A DNA stretch of 64,000 nt from assembly GCA_017311185.1 (NCBI GenBank), contig JAESUZ010000969.1, positions 327,148-391,147 on the forward strand. Reading direction: 5' to 3'. Of this stretch, positions 49,825 to 61,040 are shown piece by piece (position 1 is the first letter of the stretch; the number at the start of each line of letters is the position of its first letter). The DNA is from Proteles cristata cristata. Taxonomy: Eukaryota > Chordata > Mammalia > Carnivora > Hyaenidae. The notes beneath the pieces were generated by a model. The model had not been told where the DNA came from. It did no database searches and was given only the letters and a program-made list of their open reading frames with translations. Made by a program: the position numbers and the translations under genes.

Positions 49825-52381
49825 GCACACTCAATGAGACTGAGAACTTTACTTCTTCATCCCTTCACAAAATGTGTAATATCAGTCCTTAGTCTATTCT
49901 TCTCTGCTCCTTCTTCTCATTGGATATCCAATTTTGCTCTAATTTGGATATCCAAGTTAGAGAGCTCTAATTTTCCTCCAATTGTTTTTGAATTTTCCTA
50001 ATTTTAAGTGTTGTAGCTTGAGTCCCCCTCATCTCCACATAAATATCCCTGCATTCATAAGTTGGTCTCGCAAGGCAATGATCTATCACTGGAGACTCCT
50101 AAACAGTCATTTGTTCTCACAAGACCAGTTCCTGATTTGATGTTTCCACTGCACTCCCATTATAGACCCACTGTCAGGGCTCACCATTCCAATAGGAATG
50201 GTTGAAAAGTTTTCTTGCAGAGCTCGAGAGAGCAAATCCATAAAACAAGCATTCCTGCACACTCAAGTAGGCCATGTTTTATGTGAGATCCTAAAAGCCA
50301 GATCTCCAACCAGAGGCAATCAGTTCTGCTCAAATCAGAATACTGTCTAATATTTGAGTCTGACCCAGAAACAAAAGCCCGACCTCATCATGAAAACTTA
50401 TTTTCCAGTCAATGATTAATTTCTACCTCGGTGCTTGCAAGTTCCTTTATTTAAGCATATTTTCAAGAACTTGTGAGGTAACTATGGCAATGGATACCTA
50501 GAAGGGAGAAAGACCTTTGTTAATAATTTCTACATGCAGAGATGGGTCAGGTGTTTAGTTGTGTTATTATGCAAATCTCCAAACATGGGAGTGGGTAACC
50601 TGCTGAGAATGTTCTTATCCAGAACAAAATACCCTTTTAAAGATTGTATTTTGAGGTTAACTGCTTTTGTTAAAACTTAAAGGGATAGTATTCTTTGAAA
50701 ATGAATAGAAAATGTGTTTTGCCTACTATTAAGAAAATGACAAATTTTTATTGATTAGGAGGGAATAATTTATGTGTGCTCAGAGGTAGTTGTGAAAGTA
50801 GGAACTTTTTTGGGGGGATGTTCACTTCTCAGAGGCAATAGTGATTTCTGATATAAATGTCTGAATGTCATCAAAATTTACTTCTTCCAAAGAAAAAAAA
50901 TGTTTATTGAGGATTTTTTTCTAAGAATAAACCAAGAGAATCCTTTGTCTATGAAATTAGTGTTCTGTTCTTAAAAAGACTCAACTTTTGAAATTTGTCC
51001 TAATTAAAACCAATCTCCAAGAATGATGGAATAAGATTTAAGATGATATTAATGGTGGAAGGAAGAACCATATGTTTATGATTTACAAATGGAACAGATC
51101 ACAGTTAATTTATACTCAGAGTTCCTAAACTTTTGTTTTAAAATAGAAGACAAATGAGGAAACAAAAGCCAGCCAACATCCCAACAATGTTTCCAGTTTT
51201 CTTCCAAACAATACCTTTGAATTTTGCATTTCAAGTCTATAATATGGTTGTGTCATGGAATAATACCTTTATGTAGTATTGTAAAAATGAAGCCAATGCT
51301 TTATGAAGGTTCTTTATGTCTACCCAATAATTTGGGTGCCCTCTGGCATTCCAGGCCTCCATGATATATTTTGAAAAACATAAGAATAAGGTTTTATTGT
51401 TTCATGTAAGTCTCATATTCTTCTGCCTTTCAAATGACACCATTTTACAGGATTATGGTTCCATGAGCTGGTAAATAACCGGTTCTTCACAAAACAATGG
51501 TATAGGGGAAAAAAGACTTCTCTGAATATTTTAGTTTCAAAGTTACCATGGTAACAAGATACATTAGCTTTATTAACATAATCTTTTCATTATTTTTTTA
51601 GTGCTTTTGGTCTCTAGAAAGGAGTCTTCTTTGATATGATCACAATTAAACAATGGATTCTGAAATTGAACTGGCATTTATAGAAGCTGGTAACAATGTA
51701 AAACAATTTTGCTTATCTGAAAAGCATAGTGCTTTAAAGAAAATTTATAGATGGCTTTTCAAGGTTTGTCATTTCTTATTAGGGTCGATATGGCTCTAGT
51801 TTTGCTTTCTCAGGGTATAACATCACAGGAATTTTCCATTAAATTATTCTCTTTTAGTAATACTCATGGTCCATTTTCATTTTTGTGTCACTTCTTAGAA
51901 TAACAGTGTTGCTTTTACGTAATATTTCTATCTGTATTTATTCAAGAACACGAACATCATTAGGCTATGTAACAGAAATCATGATAACTAAAAACTTTGA
52001 CATTGCTGTTAGATCATATCACTTATAATTAGCTTAACATATTTTTTCAAGCTTCTACAATGTGCAAAATACAATGCTAGACAATGTTGGGGATACAAAA
52101 AAAATTACATATATCGTAATTAAAAATTAAGAAATTTTACAATGTGCCATTTAAATTATAGTGTATTCTATTTTAGCATGGACTCAACTAGAGAGTTTTA
52201 AACTCATAATACATTGATTTAGTAATTATTATTAAAGTAGTGGTAACTAGCCCAATAGGCATTCTGGTTCTTCCGTTGTTGTTGTTTTTTCCCATAATGC
52301 CTTAGTGCTTTAACATTAAGGTATAAAATTTAAATCATGGATTTTATTTACTGTTTTACATATGTTACAATGTGTTACTTT
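49825..52381. other. Intronic stretch without recognisable repeats
   Basis: About 2.5 kb in which I see no family match. The part around 50040-50450 is less AT-rich than its neighbours but has no ORF or motif that I recognise. Confidence 0.5.
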
Positions 52382-52396
52382 AAAATTAAAATAATT

Positions 52397-52862
52397 GTTT
52401 GGGAGTCTGGGCTACTCAGTTAAGCGTTCAACTTCAGCTCAGGTCATGATCTCGGAGTCCGTGAGTTCAACACCATGTCAGGCTCTGTGCTGATAGCTCA
52501 GAGCCTAGAGACTGCTTCACATTCTGTCTTCCTCTTCTCTTTTTTTTTTTTTTTTTAATTTTTTTTAATGTTTTATTTATTTCTAGGAGAGAGAGAGAGA
52601 CAGCGTGAATAGGGGAGGGTCAGAGAGAGAGGGAGACACAGACTCTGAAACAGGCTCCAGGCTCTGAGCTGGCAGTCAGCACAGAAACCGACGCGGGGCT
52701 CGAACCCACGAACTGCGAGATCATGACCCAAGCGAAAGTCGGACGCTTAACCGACTAAGCCACCCAGGCGCCCCTCTGTCTCCCTCTCTCTGTCCCTTCT
52801 CTGCTCATGCCTCGGTCTCTCTCTCTCTCTCTCAAAAATAAATAAACATTTAAAAATTTATA
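52397..52862 (+). mobile_element. Older SINEC copy interrupted by a younger SINEC
   Basis: Plus-strand SINEC in two parts: 52397-52540 (head GGGAGTCTGGGCTACTCAG to TTCTGTCTTCCTC) and 52775-52862 (CCTCTCTCTGTCCC through CAAAAATAAATAAAC). Outer duplication AAAATTAAAATAATT / AAAATTAAAATGATT (52382-52396 and 52863-52877). Confidence 0.95.
52541..52774 (-). mobile_element. SINEC copy, young subfamily, nested in an older SINEC
   Basis: T-run, CTAGGAGAGAGAGAGACAGCG, GACTCTGAAACAGGCTCC, GACGCGGGGCTCGAACCC, head GACTAAGCCACCCAGGCGCC. The target was the CT-rich body of the outer SINE; the flanks TCTGTCTTCCTCTTCTCT / TCTGTCTCCCTCTCTC (52523-52540 and 52775-52790) are its imperfect duplication. Confidence 0.97.
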
Positions 52863-53339
52863 AAAATTAAAATGATTTTTGAATATTGGTTTGAGATATA
52901 AACCTATATTAGGACAAAAGAGAAATAACTAGATGCCATTTTTTCTTTAAGAATGAGATATTATCAGTATTTCTGATCCTGGAAATATCTCAGGGAAAAT
53001 AAGAGACCACCGAAACAATGGACATTTATTTATGTTTAAGGGCTTGATAAAAGAAAGATCTGAAAAACAGCTTGTCAAAGTAGTTCTTTTAATAATTCTG
53101 AGAAATAATACTCTCTTCACAAGAAAAAGAAGCATTAAATCATAATAAGGGAGGAATATTAGTACATTATTAATTCTCCAGTAATTCCTTTAGTAACCTG
53201 GTTTTCTCTAAAAATAAATAATGTAAATATAAATATATATATGAGAAAAAAAATCTTATAGAATATTACTTTTTCACATTGAAATAAAATAATTTTCATT
53301 TAAAATTGAATATAAGTACAAAATCTATAGCTACAACTT

Positions 53340-53574
53340 AAATTTTTTTAATGTTTTATTTATTTGTGAGGGAGAGAGAGTCAGCATGAGCAAGGGAGAT
53401 TCCGGGAGGGCTGAGGAGGGTCGGAGAGAGAGGGAGACACAGACTCTGAAACAGGCTCCAGGCTCTGAGCTGGCTGTCAGTACAGAGCCCAATGCGGGGC
53501 TCAGACCCACAAACCGTGAGATCATGACCTGAACTGAAGTCAGACGCTCAACCGACTGAGCCACCCAGGCACCC
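53340..53574 (-). mobile_element. SINEC copy with target-site duplication and an extra internal segment
   Basis: TTTATTTATTTGTGAGGGAG, an extra GAGATTCCGGGAGGGCTGAG near the start of the GC-rich body, then the normal GAGGGTCGGAGAGAGAGG, GATGCGGGGCTCAGACCC-type box B and head GACTGAGCCACCCAGGCACC. Perfect 15-bp duplication CTATAGCTACAACTT (53325-53339 and 53575-53589). Confidence 0.97.
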
Positions 53575-53704
53575 CTATAGCTACAACTTTAGAATATATA
53601 TACACACCCTTCTATATGTGCACAAAAGAATGATGATTGTTTAGAAATAACTTTATTACTCATTAGTAGTTTCCCAAACCTCACCCTGTGTTATGTAGAT
53701 TATA

Positions 53705-54175
53705 TTATGCCCCTTTGTTAAGCACAAATAATTCATTTGACACAGTTTGGCCGTATAGAAGTATTTTGTACTTCAAATTCCTAAATATTTCTGCGGATAA
53801 ATTAAATATGTACGTATGGATGAATGCTTTAAGAAATGAAAGAGTGCATCTATTAGACTTAGGTACTTTTCCATCTCTTTCTTTTCCATATAAATAGAAT
53901 ATTATCCACAATGACTTATGGCTGCATGTTTCAATCAATTCACCTGCCTTATGATCCAGCCCAGTTTTGATAAATGCATGTGTGTCAATGGCTGGAAACA
54001 AATTTTCCTGGAGAGTAGGTGAGGATTTGAATGGGCAGGTTCTTCCACACATTCTTATTTTGCACAATTTCTGTCCCTTGAACACTCGGTGTTTTTTGAA
54101 GAAATATGAAGTTCTCTCTATTCTTAAGATAAGTTTATTCAATCTTATGGAAGAGGCAAGGTGCTCCTTTCTCAT
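53705..54175 (-). other. Longest open reading frame of the window (156 codons), not recognised, probably chance
   Basis: Single uninterrupted frame with no domain, signal peptide or repeat that I recognise. It contains several Cys (CKIRMCGRTC around residues 38-47) but no complete zinc-finger pattern. The plus strand also holds 69- and 78-codon frames across the same stretch, as happens in sequence simply poor in stop codons. It lies inside an ERBB4 intron, antisense to the gene, with no upstream promoter or splice features that I can see. Its repeat status is unclear. Confidence 0.3.
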
Positions 54176-54306
54176 TAAAGAACATTTTAAAATACATAAA
54201 TGAAGTAAGTATCTAGAAGCATGGCCCTTTAGGAAACTCTTGCTTTTTTACCAATAAAATAATTATACTTAAAGTTTTTTACATCATGATTATTTCAAAT
54301 AATTTT

Positions 54307-54533
54307 TTTAAATTTTTTTTAATGTTTTTTTAAATTTATTTCTAGGAGAGAGAGAGAGACAGCGTGAGCAGGGGAGGGTCAGAGAGAGAGGGAGACACAG
54401 ACTCTGAAACAGGCTCCAGGCTCTGAGCTGGCAGTCAGCACAGAGCCCGATGCAGGGCTCGAACCCACGAACCGTGAGATCAATACTCAAGCGAAAGTCG
54501 GACGCTTAACCGACTAAGCCACCCAGGCGCCCC
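54307..54533 (-). mobile_element. SINEC copy, young subfamily, with target-site duplication
   Basis: CTAGGAGAGAGAGAGAGACAG, GACTCTGAAACAGGCTCC, CTGAGCTGGCAGTCAGC, head GACTAAGCCACCCAGGCGCC. Duplication TATTTCAAATAATTTT / TATTTCAACTAATTTT (54291-54306 and 54534-54549, one mismatch). The motif after box B is damaged (GATCAATACTCAAG). Confidence 0.97.
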
Positions 54534-54714
54534 TATTTCAACTAATTTTATAACATAATATTATATTTATTAAACTAGTAAATATATGCCTTCTAAATTA
54601 TTACTTTAAGCCATTATGTGATACTTCTGTAAGGAATACCTTCAGGGGTTCATTATTGTTTAAATGGAAGACGTAATATGTAAAATCTAGTTGAAGGCTC
54701 ATCTGCAATTCATT

Positions 54715-54785
54715 TTTTATCTATCCTGGTTTCAGTTATGGTGCCTCAGCCTAGTAGGAGTACAATAAATATTTGTTGATTGATT
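54715..54785 (+). mobile_element. L2 LINE 3' terminal fragment
   Basis: CCTCAGCCTAGTAGGAGTAC followed by AATAAATATTTGTTGATTG, the characteristic L2 end. Confidence 0.6.
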
Positions 54786-56452
54786 GGATGGGTAAATAAT
54801 GTAAGTGCAGAACAGTGGTATACATAATTAAAGATAGGTCTAAGGTGTGGACTTGCTGATATAATTTCACCCTGAATCTGTGTCCATCCTCTCGAAGAAG
54901 ACACTGCCAGAAAAAAGGCAAGATTCTGCTGCAGGACAGATGCCAGAGGCTGCTTTTTTTTGGCTTGGTGGATCTTCCTGTTAAATATAGATGAAACTAT
55001 ATAAACATTCTTTTGTATTTCATTTGAGTAGCACTGTCTTGCTCCAAACTCAGAAATTAAAATCACAGTAGCAGCAAAGAAAAAGTCTGTTGCAAAACTC
55101 ACACATGTTATTTTACATTTGAGGGCTGACTGATCTAGATACTTGCATGTAAGGTAATACAGAAAGGCAGTTGTACTAAAAAATGATAGCTTCAGGTAAG
55201 GGGAGAATATGGAAGTGCCACAAAGGAAGACAAATAGTTAATGAATCCTCTGAGACATTTAATGTGGCCCCACACTACTCAAGGTCCTAAAGGCATTGCT
55301 TTATTACAGCAGAGTACTTGATTTCTATAGAGATGGTCTTAGATTAACAACATAAAAGATTAAATTATATGTTGTATATTCTATTTAATAATTAAAAGAG
55401 TAGAATACATTTTAGAAAATGTTTAGTGCCATGATTAAAATAAAACCAAATGAAATGATTATTTTTTTGAGAAGTATGGTTAGATGAATTCTATCATGAT
55501 TTGATGTTATTAAATATAATATTGTGATAAATGCATATATGTGCTTAAATATGTCTGTATTACACCCAGGAAGAGAGGTAGAGAGACAATTATAAAACAA
55601 TTGTTTTCTCAGCTGCAAAACTAACAAGTGAAATGACTTAACTCATGCTGTTTATGTAATAAATCTTTCTTCAAGGAAAGATTTTTTTTTTCAACATATC
55701 ATTTTCAAATGAGGTATATAAATGTTTTCTCCCCTTCTACATTCTATTGGATGCTTATCTTTTTATTTATTTTTTATAGATGGCCTCTTATAAATTAACT
55801 AGGTAATGTTCTTAATGGAATTGCACATTATAAACAGATAATGGCCTTCCAGTGAAATATGCATGTCAAATCTTAGCTAGAGCAATGAGAGGAAATAAAC
55901 TTGAAGACAAAAGAAAAATGTTTATTTTTGGAATGTTAGACCATTATAGCTATGCAGTCACAACCTTTAATTTCATTAATGCCAAACCTATTATACTAAA
56001 GGAGCCAGTCTTTAAAAAATGAAATAATTAAAATGACCTGGTAAACCACTGTTCACAGTGGGAGATACACAAACACACTGTTTCCAAAATTTGGCTTTCA
56101 AAAACAGTGGAAAAAGGACTAACCGCCCCAAAACTAATTTAGAAATATTAACAATAAAATGATTGCAGAATACTAAAATGAAAAAGAGTCCTATATTTTA
56201 TTATTCCTGGCAATTGTGACTCCAGATGTTTATTTCCATTTCTTTAAAGTGACACATGGAGTCATTAATTCAATGATAAACTAATAATAGTTAGGAAGCA
56301 GTTTGGTCATTTTGCTGGAATGAAAAGTGACTTTAGATTATATTTTTAATGAACTAGATTCATATTTTTAAAGAATCTAGACTATTAAATAAAAATTTTG
56401 TAAATAAATTTCCTTTACTGTGGTAAATAAGTCAGTTTTCAATCAAGTAATC

Positions 56453-56469
56453 TATTTTTAAAGTTTGTG

Positions 56470-56507
<38 letters not shown>

Positions 56508-56625
56508 AGTAAATAGGCTTCAGACATTTATTTTTAGAGTTTGTGGTGTTTTTGTTTTTGTTGTTGTCGTTTTTGTTTTTGTATTTTTTTTAGTAAATAG
56601 GCTTCAGACTATTATTTAGAGTTCT
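56453..56625 (+). repeat. Local tandem duplication with divergent microsatellites
   Basis: Unit 1 (56453-56525): TATTTTTAAAGTTTGTGG, (GT)17, TTTAGTAAATAGGCTTCAGAC. Unit 2 (56528-56610): TTATTTTTAGAGTTTGTGG, an impure (TTTTTG/TTG) tract, TTTAGTAAATAGGCTTCAGAC. A third partial start TATTATTTAGAGTT follows. The shared flanks are nearly identical; the tracts between them differ completely. Confidence 0.93.
56472..56505 (+). repeat. Microsatellite (GT)17
   Basis: Seventeen perfect GT units. Confidence 0.97.
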
Positions 56626-56989
56626 GCTAAATTGCTATTATAGGTATAAAGCAGTGAGAATTTAAAAAATATCTGGGTCTATTCATACACCAGTGGAAAT
56701 GTTGTGTCAAATATTTGAATAAGTAGTGTAGCTTAAATTATAGCCTTTTAAATGGCTCTAAAGGAGAAAGAAATTATGAATAAAATTATGATTCTGTCAT
56801 TATAGAATTTTAAAAGTCCAGGTAACACTGTACCATGGACAGATACAGTAAATGAACTCTGAATATTTTTACTTTCTTTAATCTCACTATACACATTCAT
56901 ACGTTTCAAAGATTCATAGTGAAGAGACCATTGTCCAACTGAGAGGAAGTAGGGAATACTACCATTATGTATAAGATATATCATTAGGC

Positions 56990-57203
56990 GGGGCACCTGG
57001 GTGGCTTAGTCGGTTAAGCGTCCGACTTTCGCTTAGGTCATGATCTCGCAGTTCGTGGGTTCGAGCCCCGTGTCGGGCTCTGTGCTGACTGCCAGCTCAG
57101 AGTCTGGAGCCTATTTCGGAGTCTGTATCTCCCTCTCTCTGACCCTCCCCTGCTCACGCTATCTGTCTCTCTTTCCTAGAAATAAATAAAAATATTAAAA
57201 AAA
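56990..57203 (+). mobile_element. SINEC copy, young subfamily, with target-site duplication
   Basis: The only plus-strand member of the young group: GGCACCTGGGTGGCTTAGTC head, CCGACTTTCGCTTAGGTC, GGTTCGAGCCCCGTGTCGGG (intact box B), CTGACTGCCAGCTCAG, CCTAGAAATAAATAAAAA tail. Perfect 17-bp duplication AAGATATATCATTAGGC (56973-56989 and 57204-57220). Confidence 0.98.
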
Positions 57204-57574
57204 AAGATATATCATTAGGCATTATTTTAGTCTTGCCTTGCCCTTGAGTGCCTATGATTTAGAAATACATACTCCTTCAACATTCCTTGAGATGAGATAC
57301 TGAAGTCAAAACTAACAAAACTTTTCTCAAAAACAAATGTGTGATTGTCCTCCCTCAATTTGGGAAAGCTTGTACAGAGGCTCAGAACTAGAGCTTATTT
57401 TTGGTGTGCTGATGTAGGAAGAGCAAAGGAAAATACCCTGAAGCAATTGGGAAAATATTAGTGTTCATAAGTGGATTCCCTCATCTAGTTGCATGTTCTG
57501 GTGATACATCCTTTCCATCCACGGGATTACCAGCTCAGGGAGCCCTGCTGCTGGATGCGTATCTATATCATTCA

Positions 57575-57705
57575 AGCTCCCTGAGTTACAGTTCGCTCAT
57601 CTCACAGTTCCCACATCTGCACAAAGGGGAATTCCAGTATAAAAGCCAACTGGCCAAGTGTGTAGCACATAATAGGGGCTTACTAAATGGGAGGAACAAT
57701 GAGGA
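57575..57705 (+). mobile_element. Possible MIR 3' fragment
   Basis: TCGCTCATCTCACAG, CATCTGCACAAAGGGG, GTGTAGCACATAATAGGGGC, TTACTAAATGGGAGG. Underlies part of a 129-codon ORF, which is therefore discounted. Confidence 0.5.
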
Positions 57706-57734
57706 TGCAGAGGGGAGTGTTCATTTGCTCATTC

Positions 57735-57852
57735 CTCAATCTAAGCAAACCTTGATTGCATGCATGCTAAGTGGCAGGCTCTGTGCTACTGCAGAGTTAC
57801 AGAGGAGAATGGAAGACATAAGTCACTGTCTTCATGGAGCCTACACGTAGCA
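57735..57852 (-). mobile_element. L2-type fragment
   Basis: GCATGCTAAGTGGCAGGCTC, GTGCTACTGCAGAGTTACAG, ACTGTCTTCATGGAGCCTAC follow the reverse complement of the L2 3' end. Confidence 0.6.
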
Positions 57853-58505
57853 GACCTACATTATAACCTTCAGTGCTGGCCAGTCCCATCTCATCTCCTC
57901 ATCTGTGTCCGTAATGGAGATAGCAGCAGCTATGCTGTGTCACCAGCTGCAGTCTTCCTTAGAATCTCACTACTAATGGTGCTCTTTGGTTATATTTCTG
58001 CTAGGAGCAACATCTTTGCTCATCTTACACAACTTTCTAACTTCCATCTCTCAGAACTTGTAAACAAGACCAGCTTCTTTCAAGACCTCCCTATTCATAA
58101 GGTCTCTTTATCAAGTGCAGTGTTAATGTGACTGAATGAATTGTTACAAGGCAAGACCTCCTTTCCAGTGTCCTGTTAAGAGAGTTAGAAATTAAGAGAG
58201 TAGACATTTGATAAAGCATTTGAAATTTCTACTGTGGACTCAGCCTGGTACTATTTATGATGCTTGAAAAACACAAACTATTAGGAAAGCTTAAAGTTTA
58301 AAAACATCTTGGAGAATGTGGAATGTGCACAATATATCAGCGGTGGTGTTTGTTAGAAATAACTACAAACACATTTTTCTGATAATAATGGTTATTAATA
58401 TTATAGTTATATATTGATATTATATAGATATATACGTTAATTAATGTACCAAACTCAAATGAACCAAGGATTGGTCCTAAGACAGAGAAATAAACAAGTA
58501 ATTCT

Positions 58506-58838
58506 TTGAGTTGTAATCGTATACCAAGAATGGGTCACAAACTCTACATGATGAAAAGGCATGTTCTACCAGCAGTAAGGGCACAGATAGCTATGGAAGT
58601 TCCTGAGTTACTAGAAGCCAACAGACCATTCTGTGAGGGACCATTGAAGTCTTGCAAAGCTGTGGAGAGCGATAACAGACACACACACAAACCTCTCACT
58701 GAGGGAATGAGTAGAGTTTCATTTGGTGCTCTACGCAGGGTGCCAACAATGTCTTTGTTAAGGTACGCAGGTATCTTGGTATGGTACACAATGCAGCCAC
58801 TGACAGATGAACAGAACTTGCCCATAATATATCTTTAA
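58506..58838 (+). other. Pair of overlapping unrecognised ORFs (110 codons plus, 93 and 104 minus), probably chance
   Basis: This stretch is less AT-rich than its surroundings and is open on both strands. No motif, no similarity that I recognise, no splice-site framework. Could be the relic of an unrecognised repeat or a processed sequence; nothing supports a gene. Confidence 0.25.
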
Positions 58839-59324
58839 TCATGCATGTCTCATCCCGCTGATGAACAACTTGAACATATTTGCTTCTGAAGTTTCTTCTG
58901 CCTGCCTTTTGAGGGTAGCAAAAATAGATGTCATGTGAAAAATTAAGCAACTTTACACTGTCCTTCCTTTCAAACCCAGATATTTGCATAGGGTAGATGT
59001 CATGGTACATTTTATTTACTTTTTCAAATATGTGGGCATTCCATGAAATAAAAAATCTCTCTCATAAGAACCTCATGTCTCCTTTAAATATGCTATTTGT
59101 CATCCCTTTATTCCCCATATTGTATTCATTCACTTGTAGCAAATCCTATCTTAAGCTAAATTTATGTTTTTTCCTCCTTCGTATGGCAATGTTGTCTTAG
59201 AAAACTTTTCCATAATGTGCTTCCTTCCTCCAGGTATCCCTGTTGAAAGAGATGATGCCCTCTCTTGTCACGTATTTCATTTCTGTATCACTGTTTTTGA
59301 GGAGGCTGGTAGTATAACTAGATA

Positions 59325-59395
59325 TATAATTCAACAAACAGTAAATGACTACCATATGCAGAAACTGTCTGAGGCACTAGGGCTATAGTGTTCAT
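59325..59395 (-). mobile_element. L2-type fragment
   Basis: ATTCAACAAACAGTAAATGAC, CATATGCAGAAACTGTCTGAGG and CACTAGGGCTATAGTG resemble the start of the L2 reverse complement. Confidence 0.5.
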
Positions 59396-59659
59396 TCTGA
59401 TTTCTTAAAAGTATTTAGCAATATAAAGGAAGGGAACGTAAGAGCAAATGCAAGCAAACTATTGTACTTTACCACTATTTTATGCTGAAAGAAAAAAATC
59501 TTCAGTATTTTTTTTAAGTCAGGTTTTCATCTTTCTCTTTTCTAAAACTTTTGTGTTCTTTAAGAATTATTGATATATTTATTGGTACATGCTAAAATTG
59601 GTCAACATTTATTTTATTATAACTTTGATTTTGCCATTTTGAAACAATTCTAACTCTGG

Positions 59660-60800
59660 CCATGTATGCAATCAATTGATATTTGTTAGGTACCTACTAT
59701 GTAACAGGACCATTCTAGGTGCTGGGGACATGTTAGGGTACACAACAACCAAATAAGTATTGCCATTGCAGAGTTTATGTTCAAGAGGGGAGGAGAAAAC
59801 TATAAACGAGTAAATAGAAATGTCATCCGTGTGTGTGTGTGTGTGAACACTTGAGGAAAGATATAAACGTTGTAAGGGACATAGGCATAGATTGTCTGAA
59901 GGATAATTGAAGTAAAGTATAAACAAAGATCCTGAAAGATTTGAGGAACACCAAAGTGTACTGTGTGACAAATACAGAATGATGAGGAATAGAGTAACAG
60001 GAGATGAAGTCAGAAAGTAACAGAGGCCTGTTCTAGGGCTTTCTAGATATTAGCGAGGACTTGGGATTTTACTCTGAATTAGATGAATAATCATTGCAGT
60101 GTTACATACAGATAATTTAAATGAGATGGCTAGCATTTTAATAGGATTTCTTTGGCTTCCATGTTGAAATTAGACTACAGGAGAAAAGGATAAGAGATTA
60201 TGTTTTAAAGATGAATACAACAAGAGAATAAGCAGTGTTAGAGAAAGTTTTCAAGTGTGATACCAATGCTTACAGGTAGGCAACTGGAAAGAGTGTTGCT
60301 GTTAATAGATGGAAAGGACTGGGCATGAACTGGTTTGGGGGAGAATATCTGGAGTCCAGATTTGGACACTAATATTTGAAAGGTCCACTGAAGTTCCAAG
60401 TAAGAATGTCAAGTAGGGAATTAATAAGAGGAGTCCAGGCAGAAGATATAAACTTGGAAATCATCAGTATTTAAGTGGTATTTAAAACCATGAAAAAGTA
60501 TAAAATTGTACCTAGGGAGTAACTGTAAATAAAACTGAGAGAAAGTCCACTTCCCAACACAAAGGGACTCCAAACTAGGAGTTGGAGAGATAAGGAAGAA
60601 ACAGCAAAATTAACAAAGGAGGACCTGTCTGAAAGGAGGGAAGAAAATTGAGCTAATTAAAATTTTGAAGAGGGAGAAAATGATCAACAATGTCAGTGCT
60701 GTTGATAGATCAAGCAAAATGAGAATTAAGAAGGGACTGATAGATTTATCAATATGGGGATTATCAGTGGGAATGGAAAGGCTAAAGCTCTATCTGTAGC
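59660..60800 (-). mobile_element. Long ancient L2-type LINE relic
   Basis: Starts with the L2 reverse-complement signature (TTGATATTTGTTAGGTACC, TACTATGTAACAGGACC, ATTCTAGGTGCTGGGGAC) and continues over about 1.1 kb with blocks I know from abundant mammalian repeats: AGGAGATGAAGTCAGAAAG, GAGGACTTGGGATTTTACTCTG, GAAATCATCAGTATTTAAGTGG, GTCAGTGCTGTTGATAGATC, AAGCAAAATGAGAATTAAG. I treat it as one element; the family name beyond the first 100 bp is less certain. A (GT)8-type run lies at 59829-59844. Confidence 0.6.
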
Positions 60801-60842
60801 ATGTTATCTAGGTTCTCCTTTAAGATACAAATGATTATGTGA

Positions 60843-61040
60843 GCAGCACCTGTGTGGTTCAGTTGGTTGAGCATCCAACTTTGGCTCAGGTCATGATCTC
60901 ACAGTTCATGGGTTCGAGCCCCACACTGGGCTCTGTGCTGATGGCTCAGAGCGTGGAGCCTACTTTGGATTCTGCGTCTCACCCCTCCTCTATTCACACT
61001 CTCTCTCTCTCTCTCTGAAAATAAATAAATAAAACATTGA
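60843..61040 (+). mobile_element. SINEC copy
   Basis: GCAGCACCTGTGTGGTTCAG head, GGTTCGAGCCCCACACTGGG (intact box B), CT-rich body with a (CT)n run, AAAATAAATAAATAAAAC tail. No clear duplication. Confidence 0.94.

Noticed and set aside
54746..55102. 118-codon minus-strand ORF
   Set aside because: Its C-terminal end overlaps an L2 tail, and the rest has no recognisable motif.
56990..57062. tRNA-Lys-like genes with box A and box B in the SINE heads
   Set aside because: They are parts of SINECs with CT-rich body, A-tail and target-site duplications; no complete cloverleaf is expected and they occur in many copies.
57461..58131. Two overlapping ORFs of 129 and 123 codons as a novel gene
   Set aside because: The first overlaps MIR- and L2-type fragments, the second is in another frame with no motif; composition fits non-coding sequence.
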